Shown here: piece by piece, positions 40,344 through 49,769 of the stretch
How the letters are laid out: each line of letters begins with the position of its first letter
Position numbering within the stretch: position 1 is the first letter of the stretch
Assembly (NCBI RefSeq): GCF_014193845.1
Contig: NZ_JACHZX010000004.1
Coordinates: forward strand, 334,475-398,474
Reading direction: 5' to 3'
Source of the DNA: Sphingomonas sp. BK345
Lineage (GTDB): Bacteria > Pseudomonadota > Alphaproteobacteria > Sphingomonadales > Sphingomonadaceae
Length of the DNA: 64,000 bases
The notes under the pieces: model-generated
What the model was told of the DNA's origin: nothing
The model's input: the letters and a program-made list of their open reading frames with translations, nothing else
The model's database searches: none
Translations under genes and position numbers: made by a program

Positions 40344-41114
40344 TCACTCCCGATAGGCCGGGCTCACCCGGTCGAGCTTGCGCAGCAGCGCGGGCCAGGC
40401 GAGCGCCTGTGCCACCATCCCCATCCCCGCCGGGCTGGCCTGGTGCGCGACCTTCTCCTCGACGCCGTCGGGCGGCGGATTGAGCCCGTCGCGCCCCGCC
40501 GCGAGCATGTGCACCTGCGCCTGGCACGCGCGCTCGAGGAAGTAGAGCCGCAGGAAACAGGCCGCGACCGAGTTGCCCACCGCCAGCGTGCCATGGTTGC
40601 GCAGGATCATCGCGTTCTTGGCACCGAGATCCGCGACGAGCCGCTCACGCTCGGCGAGGTCGGTCGCGATGCCCTCGTAATCGTGATAGGCGACGTCGTG
40701 GCTCGCGATCATCGCGGTCTGCGTGTGCGGCAGCAGCCCGCACGCCATCGCCGAGACCGCCTGACCGTGCGGCGTGTGCAGGTGCATCACCGCGTGCGCG
40801 TCGTCGCGCGCCACGTGGATCGCCGAGTGGATGGTGAAGCCCGCCGGGTTGACCGGATGGTCCGAGCGGCCGACCGGCTGTCCGTCGACGTCGATCTTGA
40901 CCAGAGTCGAGGCGGTGATTTCCTCGAACATCATGTCGTACGGGTTGATCAGGAAATGATGCTCGGGCCCGGGCACCCGCGCCGACAGATGGGTGAAGAT
41001 CAGGTCGTCCCAGCCGTATAGCGCGACCAGCCGGTAGGCAGCGGCGAGATCGACCCGCGCCTCCCACTCGCCGGGCGCATAGGCCGCAGTGTCCACCGAC
41101 GCGAGCGTCGCCAT
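40344..41114 (-). CDS. Class II aldolase/adducin-family protein
   Basis: 256 residues with the class II aldolase (fuculose-phosphate aldolase/adducin) fold. Features are WDDLIFTHLSARVPG near residue 35, the zinc ligands in AVMHLHTPHG (H-x-H), and a later His in ILRNHGTLAVG. Many such proteins are of unknown substrate; the closest impression is the decarboxylase/aldolase-like group that begins with acidic N-termini (EWEARVDLAAAYRLVALYGW). The ATG at 41114 follows a GAGAG-type ribosome site. Confidence 0.88.
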   Translation of the reverse strand: MATLASVDTAAYAPGEWEARVDLAAAYRLVALYGWDDLIFTHLSARVPGPEHHFLINPYDMMFEEITASTLVKIDVDGQPVGRSDHPVNPAGFTIHSAIHVARDDAHAVMHLHTPHGQAVSAMACGLLPHTQTAMIASHDVAYHDYEGIATDLAERERLVADLGAKNAMILRNHGTLAVGNSVAACFLRLYFLERACQAQVHMLAAGRDGLNPPPDGVEEKVAHQASPAGMGMVAQALAWPALLRKLDRVSPAYRE

Positions 41115-41233
41115 CGCCTCTCTCCTCTATTTTCGCGCGAGGGTAGAGGAAGCGCGGCGGAGTCGCCAGCGTGCGGTTGGAGCGCAAGAAGAGCTCGGCC
41201 GGCCGCCCTGACCGCTGGCCCTTCTTCCTCTCG

Positions 41234-41329
41234 CCGTGACCCCGGCGAAGGCCGGGGTCAACTCGTCCGCGCACCCATGGGCCGGCGATGCGCGGCAGGG
41301 TGGATCCCGGACCACGTCCGGGATGACGG
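41234..41329. repeat. Palindromic mosaic repeat, copy 6 (hybrid)
   Basis: The left arm is the GGCGAAGGCC type (ccgtgaccccggcgaaggcc); the right arm is the GGACCACGTCC type (gtggatcccggaccacgtcc...gggatgacgg). The two halves therefore come from different subtypes, showing that the element recombines or is assembled from interchangeable arms. Confidence 0.75.
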
Positions 41330-41375
41330 AAGAGAGCGACGTTCGCGTCCCTAGGAACGGGCCGGCCCCGCCCGC

Positions 41376-42206
41376 TCAGTCGACGAAGGCGCGCTCGATC
41401 ACGAACTGGCCGGGGTTGGCGTTGGAGCCCTCGACCAGCCCGCGCTGCTCGAGCATGCCCGCGACCTCGCGGATCATCGCGGTCGAGCCGCACAGCATCA
41501 CGCGGTCGTTCTCGGCGTCGAACTTGGCATCGCCGCCGAGCCCGTCGAACAGGCGGCCGTCCTCGATCAGCGCGGGGATGCGCGCCTGCACCGGAAAGTC
41601 CTCGCGCGTCACCGTCGGCAGGTAGCGGAACTGCGCCGCCGCCTGCTCCGACACCAGCGGGTCCTCAGCCAGCTTGGCCTCGAGCATCTCGCGCCAGGCG
41701 AGGTCGTCGACGCGGCGGACGCCGTGAACCACCACCACCTCGTCGAACCGCTCGTACACGTCGGGGTCGCGCGCCACGCTGAGGAACGGCGCGAGCCCAG
41801 TGCCGGTCGACAGCAGGAACAATCGCCGTCCACCGAGCAACGCGTCGAGCACCAGCGTGCCGGTCGGCTTCTTGCCGAGATAGACCTGGTCGCCGGGCTC
41901 GATCTGCTGCAGCCGACCGGTCAGCGGCCCCTCGGGCACCTTGATGGAGAGGAATTCGAGCTCCTCGGCCCAAGCCGGGCTGGCGATCGAATAGGCGCGC
42001 ATCACCGGCTTGGCGGCCTTGCCGTCCTCGCCCGCGATGCCGGGCAGGCCGATCATCACGAACTCGCCCGAGCGGAAGCGGAACGAGGCGGGACGCTCGA
42101 CCGCGAAGCTGAACAGATGCTCGTTCCAGTGACGCACCCAGGTGACCGCCACGCTATGAAAGGCGGTGGATTCAGGGATAAGCACTGGCGCGCGGAGGTC
42201 GGTCAT
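41376..42206 (-). CDS. fpr: Ferredoxin--NADP+ reductase
   Basis: A flavoprotein of 276 residues, subclass I bacterial type. The FAD-binding RAYSIASP starts at residue 70. The NADP-binding region is LLSTGTGLAPFLSVARDPDVY, followed by the VVVVHGVRRVDDLAW strand and MLCGSTAMIREV. The C-terminus ends FVIERAFVD, without the aromatic residue of plastidic enzymes. It transfers electrons between NADPH and ferredoxin or flavodoxin. The ATG at 42206 gives a conserved-size protein; the upstream open 24 codons look non-coding. Confidence 0.94.
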   Translation of the reverse strand: MTDLRAPVLIPESTAFHSVAVTWVRHWNEHLFSFAVERPASFRFRSGEFVMIGLPGIAGEDGKAAKPVMRAYSIASPAWAEELEFLSIKVPEGPLTGRLQQIEPGDQVYLGKKPTGTLVLDALLGGRRLFLLSTGTGLAPFLSVARDPDVYERFDEVVVVHGVRRVDDLAWREMLEAKLAEDPLVSEQAAAQFRYLPTVTREDFPVQARIPALIEDGRLFDGLGGDAKFDAENDRVMLCGSTAMIREVAGMLEQRGLVEGSNANPGQFVIERAFVD

Positions 42207-42305
42207 CGGCGATCCGGTCTGAGAACGGGGAATGTCGTGCGAATGGGGCGCATTATGGCCCGAGAGGCGCAGGGTCAACCATAGGTCGGCTTGGGGCGCG
42301 CGCGG

Positions 42306-42743
42306 TCAGGCTTGTCGCGGCGTGCCGTCCCGCTGCGCCAGCGGCGCTTGTAGGAAGCGCAGCGCCACCCACTCGATCGCGGTGACGGTGCGCGCCAGTG
42401 CGGGCTCGGTCACGAGCGTCGCCGCGATCCGCCGCGTCCCATCGCGCTCGCCGTGCATCGCCGAGTCGATCAGCGCGAGCAGCACCGCCTCGTCATCGCT
42501 CACCGTGCGCGCGGTCGCCGCGCCGAACCGGAGCCATCGCTTCCCCTCGCGATCGAGCGCTCCCATCGCCGCGGCGAAGTCCGGGAGCGCGGCATTGACC
42601 CCGCGCCAGGTGAAGGCCGGGGCGAGCGCGCGGCAGGCGCAGCGGCCCGCGCGCGTGACCAGCGTCCACTGACGCATCGCGCTGACGAGGAAATGCAGAT
42701 GCTCGTCAAGCTGGTCGAGCGGCCGATCGAGGAAGCGGTACAT
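42306..42743 (-). CDS. Small conserved-looking protein of unknown function
   Basis: 145 residues, soluble, helical in appearance, with a Cys pair in GRCACRALAPAF near residues 34-36. It contains FLDRPLDQLDEHLHFLVSAM and VSDDEAVLLALIDSAMHG, which look like helix repeats. No signal, membrane span or enzyme motif is visible. The ATG at 42743 is in good context and codon use matches neighbours. No family recognised. Confidence 0.75.
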   Translation of the reverse strand: MYRFLDRPLDQLDEHLHFLVSAMRQWTLVTRAGRCACRALAPAFTWRGVNAALPDFAAAMGALDREGKRWLRFGAATARTVSDDEAVLLALIDSAMHGERDGTRRIAATLVTEPALARTVTAIEWVALRFLQAPLAQRDGTPRQA

Positions 42744-42804
42744 CGTCGCCCCATGTGGTTGCGATTAACTCGCAGTAGCGTTCTGCTGGCGTGGAAGCAA
42801 GAGG

Positions 42805-42960
42805 GCCAGCAACGTTTCCCCCGGCACGTAGTGGGGGACCGCTCGCGGAAGCGAGCGGTCGAGGGGGCTTCCTCATACGAGCCGCCCGTCGGTGGAGAGC
42901 TCCCTTCGCCACCGGCCTGCGGCCGGCGGTCGCCCTCCGCGCGCGCGGGGAGGATCTTCC
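42805..42960. repeat. Second interspersed repeat family, copy A
   Basis: About 155 bases of imperfect dyads (gggggaccgctcgcggaagcgagcggtcgagggggc and, further on, caccggcctgcggccggcgg...gaggatctt). The order of motifs (gaggatcttcc, gggggacc, gagggggc) matches, in inverse orientation, the element at 49546-49692. It fills the space before uvrB. Confidence 0.55.
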
Positions 42961-43008
42961 CTTACCCGAACCCTTTCCCCCGCTCGATCCCGCGCCCATA
43001 TCAGCGGC

Positions 43009-45192
43009 ATGGCGATCCAGATCCGTACGTCCCTTGCCGAGCCGGAGACCGGCACCGACTTCGTCCCTCACCGCCCCAACCGCCCGCAGAAGGTCGAGGG
43101 TGGCCGTCGCTTCACCCTCGTCAGCGAGTATCAGCCCTCCGGCGACCAGCCGACCGCGATCCGCGAGCTGGTCGAGGCCGCCAGGGCGGGCGAGCGCGAC
43201 CAGGTGCTGCTCGGCGTCACCGGCTCGGGCAAGACCTTCACCATGGCCAAGGTGATCGAGGAGATGCAGCGCCCCGCGCTGATCCTCGCGCCTAACAAGA
43301 TCCTCGCCGCGCAGCTCTACGGCGAGTTCAAGAGCTTCTTCCCCGACAACGCGGTCGAGTATTTCGTCAGCTATTACGATTATTACCAGCCCGAAGCCTA
43401 TGTCCCGCGCTCCGACACGTACATCGAGAAAGAGAGCTCGATCAACGAGTCGATAGATCGCATGCGTCACTCGGCGACGCGCTCGCTGCTCGAGCGCGAC
43501 GACGTCATCATCGTCGCCTCGGTGTCGTGTCTCTACGGCATCGGTTCGGTCGAGACCTATTCGGCGATGATCTTTGACCTGAAGAAGGGCCAGAGCGTCG
43601 ACCAGCGCGAGATCGTCCGCAAGCTGGTCGCGCTGCAATACAAGCGCAACGACGCCGCCTTCCAGCGCGGCAACTTCCGCGTGAAGGGCGATACGCTCGA
43701 GATCTTTCCCTCGCACTATGAGGACAGTGCCTGGCGCGTGTCCTTCTTCGGCGACGAGATCGAGGAGATCGTCGAGTTCGACCCGCTCACCGGCAAGAAG
43801 AGCGCGTCGCTCAACACGGTGCGGATCTACGCCAACTCGCACTATGTCACGCCCGGGCCGACGATGAAGCAGGCCGCGGAGGCGATCCGGCATGAGCTGA
43901 GCGAGCGGCTCAAGGAGCTGGAGATCGAGGGCAAGCTGCTCGAGCGCCAGCGGCTGGAGCAGCGCACCAACTTCGACCTCGAGATGATCGCGGCGACGGG
44001 CAGCTGCAACGGCATCGAGAATTACAGCCGCTTCCTCACCGGCCGCCTGCCCGGCGAGCCGCCCCCCACCTTGTTCGAGTATCTGCCCGAGAACGCGCTG
44101 CTCTTCGTCGACGAGAGCCACCAGACGATCGGCCAGATCAACGGCATGTCGCGCGGCGACCACCGCCGCAAGATCACGCTGGCCGAGTACGGCTTCCGCC
44201 TGCCCTCCGCGATCGACAACCGCCCGCTTCGTTTCAACGAGTGGGACGCGATGCGCCCGCAGACCGTCTGCGTCTCCGCGACGCCGGGTAGCTGGGAGAT
44301 GGAACAGGCCAGCGGCGTCTTCGCCGAGCAGGTGATCCGCCCGACCGGGCTGATCGACCCGCCGGTCGAGATCAAGCCGGTCGAGGAGCAGGTGCAGGAC
44401 CTGATCGTCGAGTGTCGCGCCACCACCGAGAAGGGCTATCGCACGCTCGTCACCACGCTGACCAAGCGGATGGCTGAGGATCTCACCGAGTACATGCACG
44501 AGGCCGGGATCAAGGTCCGCTACATGCACTCCGACGTCGAGACGCTGGAGCGCATCGAGCTGATCCGCGACCTGCGCTTGGGCGTGTATGACGTGCTCAT
44601 CGGCATCAACCTGCTGCGTGAGGGGCTCGACATCCCCGAGTGCGGGCTGGTCGCGATCCTCGACGCCGACAAGGAGGGCTTCCTCCGCTCCGAGACGTCG
44701 CTGATCCAGACGATCGGACGCGCCGCGCGCAACGTCGACGGGCGCGTGATCCTCTACGCCGACCGGATCACCGGCAGCATGGAGCGCGCGATGAACGAGA
44801 CCGCGCGCCGCCGCGAGAAGCAGGAGGCGTATAACCGCGAGCACGGCATCACGCCGACCACGATCCGCCGCAACATCGGCGACATCATCGCGCACGTCGC
44901 CTCGAAGGACCAGGTCACCGTCGAGATCGACGACGAGCGGCCGCACATGGTCGGCCACAACCTGCGCGCCTATATCGAGGAACTCGAAAAGAAGATGCGC
45001 AAGGCCGCATCGGACCTCGAGTTCGAGGAAGCGGGCCGGCTGCGCGACGAGATCCGCCAGCTCGAGCAGGAGGAGCTCGGACTGCCGGTGGAGCAGCACA
45101 AGGCGCCGCTGATGGGCCGCTCCAACGAGGGCAAGCCGGGGACGCGGAAGACCCGGTTCGGCAAGACGCAGCGCAAGTTCGGGAAGAGGTGA
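43009..45192 (+). CDS. uvrB: UvrABC excinuclease subunit B
   Basis: The damage-verification helicase of nucleotide excision repair (727 residues). Walker [11 protein letters not shown] starts at 69, the beta-hairpin is [20 protein letters not shown], and DESH appears as [12 protein letters not shown]. Helicase motifs IV-VI end in [14 protein letters not shown]-terminal UVR motif ([20 protein letters not shown]) binds UvrC. An additional basic tail ([15 protein letters not shown]) follows. The ATG at 43009 is chosen because the frame upstream is repeat-derived. Confidence 0.97.
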   Translation: MAIQIRTSLAEPETGTDFVPHRPNRPQKVEGGRRFTLVSEYQPSGDQPTAIRELVEAARAGERDQVLLGVTGSGKTFTMAKVIEEMQRPALILAPNKILAAQLYGEFKSFFPDNAVEYFVSYYDYYQPEAYVPRSDTYIEKESSINESIDRMRHSATRSLLERDDVIIVASVSCLYGIGSVETYSAMIFDLKKGQSVDQREIVRKLVALQYKRNDAAFQRGNFRVKGDTLEIFPSHYEDSAWRVSFFGDEIEEIVEFDPLTGKKSASLNTVRIYANSHYVTPGPTMKQAAEAIRHELSERLKELEIEGKLLERQRLEQRTNFDLEMIAATGSCNGIENYSRFLTGRLPGEPPPTLFEYLPENALLFVDESHQTIGQINGMSRGDHRRKITLAEYGFRLPSAIDNRPLRFNEWDAMRPQTVCVSATPGSWEMEQASGVFAEQVIRPTGLIDPPVEIKPVEEQVQDLIVECRATTEKGYRTLVTTLTKRMAEDLTEYMHEAGIKVRYMHSDVETLERIELIRDLRLGVYDVLIGINLLREGLDIPECGLVAILDADKEGFLRSETSLIQTIGRAARNVDGRVILYADRITGSMERAMNETARRREKQEAYNREHGITPTTIRRNIGDIIAHVASKDQVTVEIDDERPHMVGHNLRAYIEELEKKMRKAASDLEFEEAGRLRDEIRQLEQEELGLPVEQHKAPLMGRSNEGKPGTRKTRFGKTQRKFGKR

Positions 45193-45283
45193 GAGCGTCC
45201 TGCGGCGCAGGGAAGCAACCCCGCGAGTGTTGCCAGCCGGCACCGTCACTTCGGGTCAGCCCCACCGTCGTATCAAAAACTTT

Positions 45284-45381
45284 CCGTCATCCCGGACTAA
45301 GTCCGGGATCCACCGGCCCGCATACTCGAGAGGCGTTGGTTTGGCGGAAGAGTGTATCCCTGACCAAGCCCAGGATGACGG
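45284..45381. repeat. Palindromic mosaic repeat, copy 7
   Basis: Left arm ccgtcatcccggactaagtc then cgggatccacc; right arm tgtatccctgaccaagccca then ggatgacgg, with several mismatches between the arms. It lies between the converging uvrB and SPOR-protein genes. Of the seven copies this has the most decayed right arm. Confidence 0.75.
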
Positions 45382-45470
45382 AAAGGTAAGGGCCTGTTCG
45401 CATCTCGCGCAAGTTCTGCTGAAGATTGCGCGGGCGAGCCTTTCCTCGCCTCAGCCTAGCAGCATCTCCT

Positions 45471-46199
45471 TCACCCCGTGACGAAACAGGCCTCGCCCGC
45501 GACCTTGAGCCGACCGCAGAGGTTCGCCGCGTTGCCCGCGCTCCCCGCGTTGACCCGCAGCCGATAGACGTTGCGCCCGTTGACCGTCGCCGGCTGCACC
45601 ACCTTGCCCAGAGCGGCGACATAGCCAAAGCGCTTGGCGATCGCGCTCCAGGCGACGTTCGCCGCTGCCTCGGTCGGGAAGGCGCCAAGCTGAACCAGCG
45701 CGCCACCCGTCCCGGCCCCAGGCACGCGCGGCACCGGCGCGGCGACGGGGCGTGCCGCGCGCAGCGGTGCCGCGGCCTGCGGCACTGCCGCGCTGACCGA
45801 GGGGGCGCCACTGGGCGGCGTCGGCGTCGCGCTGGGCGCCGCGCTCGGGCGCGCGATCGGCGCCTCGGGTACGGCGGAGAGATCGATCGCCGCCGCGCTG
45901 TTGCTGCCCGCGCTCGCCGCGATCGCCGAGTCGCCCTCACCCTCCACCTTGAGCCCGCCGGGCTCGTCGGGGCGGATCTTATAGTCGCCCGCCGGCGCCG
46001 CGATCAGCGCGCCCTCGCCGCTCGCACCGCGCTGGTAATGGTAGAGGCCGAACAGCACCGCGCCGAGCACCACCAGCCCCAGCAGCACGAGCAGCACCAC
46101 CCGGCCGACCGGGGCGCCTTCGGGCTCGTCCGGCTCGACCGTCTCGAGCCAGGGCAGCCGGTCCTCGTCGCCGCGCGCGAACGACCCAGACCTCGACAT
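45471..46199 (-). CDS. SPOR-domain membrane protein
   Basis: 242 residues: an acidic cytoplasmic N-terminus, one membrane span (about 32-54), a long Pro/Ala linker, and a C-terminal SPOR domain (GGALVQLGAFPTEAAANVAW and YRLRVNAGSAGNAANLCGRL). SPOR domains bind denuded septal peptidoglycan, so a cell-division or envelope role is likely. The ATG overlaps the argS stop by one base. This argS-SPOR pair is a common alphaproteobacterial arrangement. Confidence 0.9.
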   Translation of the reverse strand: MSRSGSFARGDEDRLPWLETVEPDEPEGAPVGRVVLLVLLGLVVLGAVLFGLYHYQRGASGEGALIAAPAGDYKIRPDEPGGLKVEGEGDSAIAASAGSNSAAAIDLSAVPEAPIARPSAAPSATPTPPSGAPSVSAAVPQAAAPLRAARPVAAPVPRVPGAGTGGALVQLGAFPTEAAANVAWSAIAKRFGYVAALGKVVQPATVNGRNVYRLRVNAGSAGNAANLCGRLKVAGEACFVTG

Positions 46200-47926
46200 C
46201 AGTGCATCTCCGTGACCGCCTCCACGCCCATGATGGCGAGGCCGTTGCGGATAATCTGGCCGATCGCGGCGGCCAAGGACAAGCGCGCGGCGGTGACCTG
46301 AGCATCCTCCGGGACGAGGAAGCGACGCTCCGGTCGATCGTTGCCGACATTCCACAGCGCGTGGAACTCCGCCGCCAGATCATAGAGATAGAAGGCGATA
46401 CGGTGCGGCTCGCGCGCCGCGGCGGCGGTCTCGACCACGCGCGGGAACTGTGCCGCGCGCTTCACCAGCGCCAGCTCCTCCGTATCAAGCCGGGACAGAT
46501 CGGCCGCCTCGGCGCTGATCCCCGCCTCGGCCGCGCGGCGGTGGAGCGAGTGCACCCGCGCGTGCGCGTACTGCACGTAGAACACCGGATTCTCCTTCGA
46601 CGCCTCCACCACCTTGGCGAAGTCGAAGTCCATCTGCGCGTCGGAGCGGCGGGTCAGCATGGTGAAGCGCACCACGTCCTTGCCGACCTCGCGCACCACG
46701 TCGGCGAGCGTGACGAAATTGCCCGCGCGCTTCGACATCTTGACGGGCTCGCCGCCGCGCAGCAACCGCACCATCTGCACCAGCTTGACGTCGAAACGCG
46801 TCTTGCCCTCGGTCAGCGCGGCGACGGCGGCCTGGATGCGCTTGACCGTGCCGGCGTGATCGGCGCCCCAGATGTCGATCAGCTGGTCCGCGCCCTGCGC
46901 CTTCTGGAAGTGATAGGCGAGGTCGGCGCCGAAATAGGTCCAGTTGCCGTTCGACTTCTTGATCGGTCGGTCCTGGTCGTCGCCGAAGCGGCTGGAGCGG
47001 AACAGCGGCAGCTCGACGGGCTCCCAGTCCTCGGGCGTCTCGCCCTTGGGCGCCTCGAGCACGCCGTCATAGACGAGGTCGCGCGCGCGCAGCCACGCCT
47101 CGGCCGCCTCGGGCTTGCCCGCCGCCTGCAGCTCCGCCTCGGACGAGAACAGGTCGTGGTGAATGCCGAGCAGCGCGAGGTCGTCGCGGATCAGCACCAG
47201 CATCGCCGCCACCGCGCGCGCGCGGAACAGCGCGAGCCACTCGCTCTCGGGCGCGGCGGCGTAGCGGTCGCCGAACTCCTCGGCGAGCGCGCGCCCGACC
47301 GGGATCAGATAGTCGCCGGGGTATAGTCCCTCGGGCACAGCGCCGACATCCTCCCCGAGCGCCTCGCGATAACGCAGGTGCGCCGAGCGCGCGAGCACGT
47401 CGACCTGCCCGCCCGCATCGTTGACGTAATATTCGCGCACCACCTTGTGCCCGGCGAACTCGAGCAGGCTGGCGAGCGCGTCGCCGACCACCGCGCCGCG
47501 GCAATGCCCCATGTGCATCGGACCGGTCGGGTTGGCGGAGACATATTCGATGTTGACGGTGACGCCCTCGCCGCCGGACGAGCGACCGTAATCCGCCGCC
47601 GCCGCATGGATCGCGCCGATCTCGCCGCGCCACACGTCGTCGCGCAGGCGCAGGTTGATGAAGCCCGGCCCGGCGACGCTCACCTCGGCCACGTCGGGCA
47701 GCTGGCGCAGCTCGCCCGCCAGCGCTTCGGCGAGCGCGCGCGGGTTGGTCGCGGCCGGCTTGGCGAGCACCATCGCCGCGTTGGTGGCGAGGTCGCCGTG
47801 GCTGGGATCGCGCGGCGGCTCGACGGTGACGTTGCGGCGGTCGAGCCCCGCGGGCAGCGTGCCGGCGGCGGTGAGCGCGTCGAGCGCGGCGTCGAGGTGA
47901 GCGGCGAAGCGAGTGAAGAGCGTCAT
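46199..47926 (-). CDS. argS: Arginyl-tRNA synthetase
   Basis: A class I aminoacyl-tRNA synthetase (575 residues). It has the HIGH-like HMGH at 138-141 (NPTGPMHMGHCRGAVVGDAL) and the KMSKS-like motif in VKMSKRAGNFVTLADV. The N-terminal ArgS additional domain has PPRDPSHGDLATNAAM, and the C-terminal DALR anticodon-binding domain is complete. A presence of both KMSK lysines is compatible with an active enzyme. Confidence 0.97.
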   Translation of the reverse strand: MTLFTRFAAHLDAALDALTAAGTLPAGLDRRNVTVEPPRDPSHGDLATNAAMVLAKPAATNPRALAEALAGELRQLPDVAEVSVAGPGFINLRLRDDVWRGEIGAIHAAAADYGRSSGGEGVTVNIEYVSANPTGPMHMGHCRGAVVGDALASLLEFAGHKVVREYYVNDAGGQVDVLARSAHLRYREALGEDVGAVPEGLYPGDYLIPVGRALAEEFGDRYAAAPESEWLALFRARAVAAMLVLIRDDLALLGIHHDLFSSEAELQAAGKPEAAEAWLRARDLVYDGVLEAPKGETPEDWEPVELPLFRSSRFGDDQDRPIKKSNGNWTYFGADLAYHFQKAQGADQLIDIWGADHAGTVKRIQAAVAALTEGKTRFDVKLVQMVRLLRGGEPVKMSKRAGNFVTLADVVREVGKDVVRFTMLTRRSDAQMDFDFAKVVEASKENPVFYVQYAHARVHSLHRRAAEAGISAEAADLSRLDTEELALVKRAAQFPRVVETAAAAREPHRIAFYLYDLAAEFHALWNVGNDRPERRFLVPEDAQVTAARLSLAAAIGQIIRNGLAIMGVEAVTEMH

Positions 47927-48035
47927 AGGCGCGGCGCCTTAGCCGATGCGCGAGGGCGACGCAAAAGCGCGTGCGGCGATGCGGGATCGACAGGTGCAAT
48001 CGCTGCAATCACGTTTGCGAATCACTCAGTTGCGC

Positions 48036-48052
48036 ATGTTGCGGCGCAACAT
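48036..48052. other. Perfect 7-3-7 dyad upstream of a small exported protein gene
   Basis: ATGTTGC-GGC-GCAACAT, located 54 bases before the start at 48106 and 110 bases from the argS start. Just upstream, TGCAATC occurs twice (near 47995 and 48004). The size and symmetry suit an operator or a 5' untranslated hairpin; no known regulator is implied. Confidence 0.4.
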
Positions 48053-48105
48053 CCATGCTGCGACGCATCAATCGGGCACTCGCCCCCTAGCCTGGAGCAA
48101 CGTTC

Positions 48106-48390
48106 ATGCGCACCACCACTATCCTCGCCGCCGCCGCCGCGCTGACCGCCACCGCCGCGACCGCCGCGCCGGCCGAGCGCAGCTTCACGCGCGACGGCCA
48201 CACCTATGTGTACACCACCAGCGCGCTGGACTCGCAGCGCACCGTGATCGAGGGCCGCGAGGTCGGCCGTGGCGGTCGCTTCCGCTTGGTCGTGAATGGC
48301 GATCGTGTCTCGGGCCAGGCGAACGGCGTGCCGGTCTCGTTCCGCGCCGCTCAGCCACTGTCGACGAACGTCGTCGGCGCTGCCAACTGA
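48106..48390 (+). CDS. Small exported protein of unknown function
   Basis: 94 residues with a clear signal peptide (MRTTTILAAAAALTATAATA, cleavage near 20-21). The compact mature domain is basic and beta-rich (SFTRDGHTYVYTTSALDSQR, GGRFRLVVNGDRVSG), without cysteines. No family is recognised; similar short secreted proteins occur in sphingomonads. It has its own hairpin downstream and a dyad upstream, so it is probably a single-gene unit. Confidence 0.78.
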   Translation: MRTTTILAAAAALTATAATAAPAERSFTRDGHTYVYTTSALDSQRTVIEGREVGRGGRFRLVVNGDRVSGQANGVPVSFRAAQPLSTNVVGAAN

Positions 48391-48393
48391 GCG

Positions 48394-48412
48394 AACGGGC
48401 CGCTCGCCCGTT
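48394..48412 (+). terminator. Hairpin after the small exported protein gene
   Basis: AACGGGC-CGCTC-GCCCGTT, a 7-base perfect stem starting 4 bases after the stop codon region. No T run follows, so termination strength is uncertain. Confidence 0.5.
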
Positions 48413-48485
48413 GGGCTGAGCTTTCGTCGAGCCGTTGATCTCGACACCGACGCGGCGTGCTCTTGGCTGAGCGCGCCGCGCTGGC

Positions 48486-49433
48486 TCACACCGTCCGTTC
48501 GTCCGCCAGCCCACACGGCGCCCCGGTCTCCACCTGCAGCGTCGCGTGTCCGATCCCGAAGCGGGTGTGCAGCATCTCCTGCGCGGAATGAAGGAAGCCG
48601 TCGCCGGGGTGACCGCCCGGCATGCAGAGATGCGCGGTGAGGCTCGGCTCGGTCGTCGACATCGGCCAGATATGCAGGTCGTGGATCGCCGCGACGCCCG
48701 GCAGCCCGGCGAGCGCGGCGCGTACGCCGTCATAGTCGATCCCGCGCGGCACCGCCGCCAGTGCCATCTCCACCGTCTCACGCAGCAGCCCCCAGGTCTG
48801 CCAGAAGATCACCGCGGCGATGACGAGGCTCACCGCCGGGTCGATCCAGCCGAAGCCCGTGAAGTAGAGCGCGATCCCGGCCGCGACCACGCCCGCCGAC
48901 ACCACCGCGTCGGCGAGCATGTGGAGATAGGCACCGCGAATGTTGACGTCGCCCTCGCGTCCGCGCGCGAACAGCCAGGCGGTGACGGCGTTGACCGCGA
49001 TCCCGGCGCCGGCGACGAGCGAGACGGTCAGGCCCGGCACCGGCTGCGGCGCGCCGAAGCGATGTACCGCCTCCAGCGCGATCGCGCCGATCGCCACCAG
49101 CAGCAGCAGCGCGTTGGCGAGAGCGGCGAGGATGGTCGAGCCCTTCAACCCGTAAGTGAAGCGCTTCGACGGCGCCGCCCGCGCCAGCGTCGCGCCCCCC
49201 CAGGCCACCGCGAGGCCGAGCACGTCGGACAGATTGTGTCCGGCGTCGGCGAGCAGCGCCATCGATCCCAGGATCAGCCCGGCCGCTCCCTCGGCGACGA
49301 CATAGGCGAGGTTGAGCCCGATCCCGATCGCAAAGGCGCGGTCCCAGCGCTCCGGTGGGGCGTGGTGATGGTGGCCGGGCGACTCGTGATCGTGGTGGTG
49401 GTGCGCGTGCGCGTGATGGTGACCGTGGCCCAT
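48486..49433 (-). CDS. Cation diffusion facilitator, zinc-type (CzcD/ZitB-like)
   Basis: A metal-proton antiporter of 315 residues. The N-terminus is extremely His-rich (GHGHHHAHAHHHHDHESPGH), probably a metal buffer. Six hydrophobic spans follow, with the metal-site pairs LLADAGHNLSD in TM2 and HMLADAVVSAG in TM5 (HxxxD pattern expected for zinc). A cytoplasmic C-terminal domain contains AIHDLHIWPMS. It likely exports Zn2+ (or Co2+/Cd2+) from the cytoplasm. Confidence 0.93.
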   Translation of the reverse strand: MGHGHHHAHAHHHHDHESPGHHHHAPPERWDRAFAIGIGLNLAYVVAEGAAGLILGSMALLADAGHNLSDVLGLAVAWGGATLARAAPSKRFTYGLKGSTILAALANALLLLVAIGAIALEAVHRFGAPQPVPGLTVSLVAGAGIAVNAVTAWLFARGREGDVNIRGAYLHMLADAVVSAGVVAAGIALYFTGFGWIDPAVSLVIAAVIFWQTWGLLRETVEMALAAVPRGIDYDGVRAALAGLPGVAAIHDLHIWPMSTTEPSLTAHLCMPGGHPGDGFLHSAQEMLHTRFGIGHATLQVETGAPCGLADERTV

Positions 49434-49769
49434 GCGGGCGCGTCTACCATCACGGGGGCGGCGCGCGCCAGCGGCGCAGCGAGGGCCAGGTTGGCAGTCG
49501 AAGTGAGGGTGCTAGTCAGGGCTATTGAACATCGTTTCGCGGAAAGATCCTCCCCGCTCGCGGGGAAGGGGGACCGGCGCGCGAAGCGCCATGGTGGAGG
49601 GGGCTCTCCACGCAACGCAGCGTTCGCGGACAACCCCCTCCACCACCCGGCTGCGCCGGGCGGTCCCCCTCCCCGTACCGGCGAGGATCTCACTCCCTCG
49701 CCGCATCGAGTAGCGCAGCGTCCGAGGAAGCCCCACCGCTACCTGCTTCGCCGCTTGGATTTTCCTTCC
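49434..49769. other. Non-coding gap between the CDF gene and recN
   Basis: 336 bases with no credible gene. About 147 bases are the second-family repeat (49546-49692). The part next to the CDF start (49434-49545) should hold its promoter, but no clear -35/-10 pair or metal-regulator operator is apparent. Confidence 0.6.
49546..49692. repeat. Second interspersed repeat family, copy B
   Basis: The outer arms gatcctccccgctcgcgggg and ccccgtaccggcgaggatct flank inner dyads (ggtggagggggctctcc and, opposite, aaccccctccaccaccc). It therefore forms a long imperfect hairpin with a central loop around 49610-49635. It is related in motif order to 42805-42960. Confidence 0.65.

Noticed and set aside
42706..45249. 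Long open frame (847 codons) on the minus strand
   Set aside because: Antisense to uvrB; Leu/Val/Asp/Arg-rich without any family motif.
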